A program made the position numbers and the translations under genes. A stretch of DNA of 8,733 nucleotides from Jeotgalicoccus sp052093725 (GTDB lineage: Bacteria; Bacillota; Bacilli; Staphylococcales; Salinicoccaceae). The number at the start of each line of letters is the position of its first letter. Positions within the stretch are counted from its first letter, which is position 1. The notes beneath the pieces were generated by a model. It made no database searches and was not told the DNA's origin. It was given only the letters and a program-made list of their open reading frames with translations. Positions 7,609-8,733 of the stretch are shown in pieces. The DNA is taken from the NCBI GenBank assembly GCA_052093725.1, contig JBQDHL010000068.1, positions 1-8,733 of the forward strand, read 5' to 3'.

Positions 7609-7625
7609 ATTACAAGTATATTACA
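7609..7625 (-). promoter_or_regulatory. WalR (YycF)-type operator
   Basis: ATTACA-N5-ATTACA is, on the opposite strand, TGTAAT-N5-TGTAAT. This matches every position of the published WalR consensus TGTWAH-N5-TGTWAH. It lies just upstream of a promoter with a recognisable -10 but a poor -35, the usual arrangement for activation by this regulator, and it precedes a LysM cell-wall protein, a typical WalKR target. Confidence 0.75.
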
Positions 7626-7648
7626 AACTGCTTTTCTATATATCCTTA

Positions 7649-7657
7649 TGCTATAGT
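7649..7657 (+). promoter_or_regulatory. Extended -10 promoter of the LysM gene
   Basis: TGcTATAGT is an extended -10 with five of six hexamer matches. No good -35 is found 16-18 nt upstream (around 7629-7634, tgcttt). A weak -35 next to an activator site fits WalR-dependent transcription. The start would be near 7664, about 108 nt before the ATG. Confidence 0.6.
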
Positions 7658-7771
7658 TTGAATCGTGTCGTAATAGATAGATGTGAACGAGAAACATCAG
7701 ACAAACTAAACATATAAAAAAACATATAACAAATTAATAAATTAATTATCTAGTAGGAGGAAATTCACTTT

Positions 7772-8733
7772 ATGAAAAAAACGGTAGTATCTGTAGCAAC
7801 TTTAACAGCAATCACAGGTGTAGCAGCAACAGCGGTTTCGGCGGACGAATACACTATATCCAGTGGAGACACTTTATGGGGAATAGCGAGTGAAGTTGGT
7901 ACATCGGTTGCAGACTTAAAAGCTGATAACGAAATTACAAGTGATATTATTTTCCCAGGCGACGTACTTACGGTTAATCCGGAGGAAGAAGCGGCACCTG
8001 CTCCTGCTAGTAACGAATCATCATACATAGTTAAACCAGGAGATACGCTTTGGGCTATTGGAGAAGAATTCTCGTTAGATTATAATGAAGTAATGAAATG
8101 GAACAACCTATCTTCAGATATGATCTTCGTCGGTCAGGAACTTTCTATTGACGGATCAACAATTTCAGCTCCAGCAGTAGAAGAAACACCTGTTGTAGAA
8201 ACAGTAGAAGAGCCAGCTGTAGAAGAAGTTCAAGAAGTTGAGCCAGCAGCAGTTGAAGAAGAACCAGCAGTAGAAGAAGTTCAAGAAGTTGAACCAGCAG
8301 CAGCAGTTGTAGAAGAGCCAGCTGTAGAAGAAGTTCAAGAAGTTGAGCCAGCAGCAGTTGTAGAAGAGCCAGCTGTAGAAGAAGTTCAAGAAGTTGAACC
8401 GGCAGCAGCAGTTGTAGAAGAGCCAGCTGTAGAAGAAGTTGCAGCTGAACAGGCTGAAGCTGACAGAATCGCGGCAGAAGAAGCGGCAACTCAAGAAGCT
8501 GAGGAATTAGCAGCATCAGAAGCGAAAGCAGCTGAAGAAGCAGCAGCTCAAGAAGCTGAGGAATTAGCAGCATCAGAAGCGAAAGCAGCAGAAGAAGCGG
8601 CAGCTCAAGAAGCTGAGGAATTAGCAGCATCAGAAGCGAAAGCAGCTGAAGAAGTGGCAGCTCAAGAAGCTGAGAAACTAGCAGCATCAGAAGCGAAAGC
8701 AGCTGAAGAAGTGGCAGCTCAAGAAGCTGAGAA
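7772..8733 (+). CDS. Secreted protein with two LysM domains and a repeat-rich tail, 3' end missing
   Basis: LysM domains bind N-acetylglucosamine in peptidoglycan, so this should be a wall-bound secreted protein. ATG 7772 follows AGGAGG (7755-7760) by 11 nt. A Sec signal peptide covers residues 1-24 (MKK, a hydrophobic core, likely cleavage after AVSA). LysM1 is about 27-68 (YTISSGDTLWGIA start) and LysM2 about 85-126 (YIVKPGDTLWAIG start), joined by a Pro/Ala/Glu linker. Residues about 134-223 are Val/Glu/Pro repeats, and 241 onward are 19-residue Ala/Glu repeats likely to form a long helix or coiled coil. No stop appears in 320 codons. Many LysM proteins of this type end in a hydrolase domain (CHAP, NlpC/P60, 3D), but none is visible, so enzyme function is unknown. 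The WalR-type site upstream supports a role in wall turnover or surface structure. The tail is very acidic and low in complexity, unlike the neighbouring genes. Confidence 0.92.
   Translation, partial: MKKTVVSVATLTAITGVAATAVSADEYTISSGDTLWGIASEVGTSVADLKADNEITSDIIFPGDVLTVNPEEEAAPAPASNESSYIVKPGDTLWAIGEEFSLDYNEVMKWNNLSSDMIFVGQELSIDGSTISAPAVEETPVVETVEEPAVEEVQEVEPAAVEEEPAVEEVQEVEPAAAVVEEPAVEEVQEVEPAAVVEEPAVEEVQEVEPAAAVVEEPAVEEVAAEQAEADRIAAEEAATQEAEELAASEAKAAEEAAAQEAEELAASEAKAAEEAAAQEAEELAASEAKAAEEVAAQEAEKLAASEAKAAEEVAAQEAE
8204..8440 (+). repeat. Val/Glu/Pro-rich tandem repeat with alternating 51/54-nt units
   Basis: The motif VEEPAVEEVQEVEPAA recurs four times, with a fifth copy ending at AVEEV. 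The shared VQEV/VAAE junction codon GTT falls at 8228, 8279, 8333, 8384 and 8438, so the spacing alternates 51, 54, 51, 54 nt (17 and 18 residues). The longer unit carries an extra Ala (AAA for AA). The higher-order period is therefore 105 nt, which suggests growth by duplication of a two-unit block. The protein here is probably extended, Pro-spaced and strongly negative. Confidence 0.9.
8492..8733 (+). repeat. 57-nt tandem repeat encoding a 19-residue Ala/Glu helix unit
   Basis: Units start with CAA at 8492, 8549, 8606, 8663 and 8720, exactly 57 nt apart: four full copies and 14 nt of a fifth. The residue unit is QEAEELAASEAKAAEEAAA. Copies 3 and 4 carry AAEEVAA instead of AAEEAAA, and copy 4 has EAEK for EAEE. 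The composition favours a continuous alpha-helix or coiled coil. The array runs off the window, so copy number is unknown. Confidence 0.95.

Larger units (their letters stand above)
7426..7771. other. AT-rich non-coding region upstream of the LysM gene
   Basis: About 345 nt without a credible gene. The downstream half holds a WalR-type site (7609-7625), an extended -10 promoter (7649-7657) and a leader of roughly 110 nt with short A/T-rich direct repeats (aacatata at 7709-7716 and 7721-7728). In the upstream half I see only an isolated TATAAT (7500-7505) with no good -35 and a 15-codon frame from 7495 without a ribosome binding site. No RNA gene, CRISPR or mobile-element end was recognised. 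Confidence 0.7.

Noticed and set aside
8145..8687. Antisense 180-residue reading frame made almost entirely of leucine
   Set aside because: It is the complement of the GAA/GCA/GTA repeat codons of the LysM gene. There is no ribosome binding site, no plausible protein, and the sense strand has a clear signal peptide and domains.

Overview
The window looks like core chromosome of a low-GC Gram-positive bacterium of the Staphylococcaceae. The gene order degV/fakB - comFA - comFC - hpf - secA - prfB is the one known from Staphylococcus. The SecA and RF2 sequences read as close, but not identical, to my recollection of the S. aureus proteins. The cytochrome c-551 lipoprotein gene after prfB recalls Bacillus and suggests a relative outside Staphylococcus itself (Jeotgalicoccus, Salinicoccus, Nosocomiicoccus or Macrococcus type). 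This placement is inference. All genes are on the + strand.

Layout: (1) 1-542, the 3' part of a DegV/FakB fatty-acid-binding protein and its terminator. (2) 558-2626, the DNA-uptake pair comFA-comFC, with a 100-N assembly gap near the comFA 3' end; the genes overlap by GTGA. (3) 2605-3285, the long-form hibernation factor hpf with its own extended -10 promoter and its own terminator. (4) 3289-7425, an apparent secA-prfB-cccB transcription unit: promoter, Sec ATPase, release factor 2 with a canonical +1 programmed frameshift site, c-type cytochrome lipoprotein, terminator. (5) 7426-7771, an AT-rich non-coding region carrying a perfect WalR-type site next to an extended -10 promoter. (6) 7772 to the window end, a secreted protein with two LysM domains followed by two families of Glu/Ala/Val/Pro-rich tandem repeats, cut off by the window end.

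Several genes share an export and cell-surface theme: SecA would move both the cytochrome lipoprotein and the LysM protein, and the LysM promoter looks wired to the WalKR cell-wall regulon. I found no new multi-gene system. The most notable points are the RF2 recoding site, the WalR-LysM link, the unusual repeat tail, and two assembly breaks that both carry an exact 55-nt repeat. The first break hides the true 3' end of comFA. The second truncates the LysM gene inside its 57-nt repeat array.
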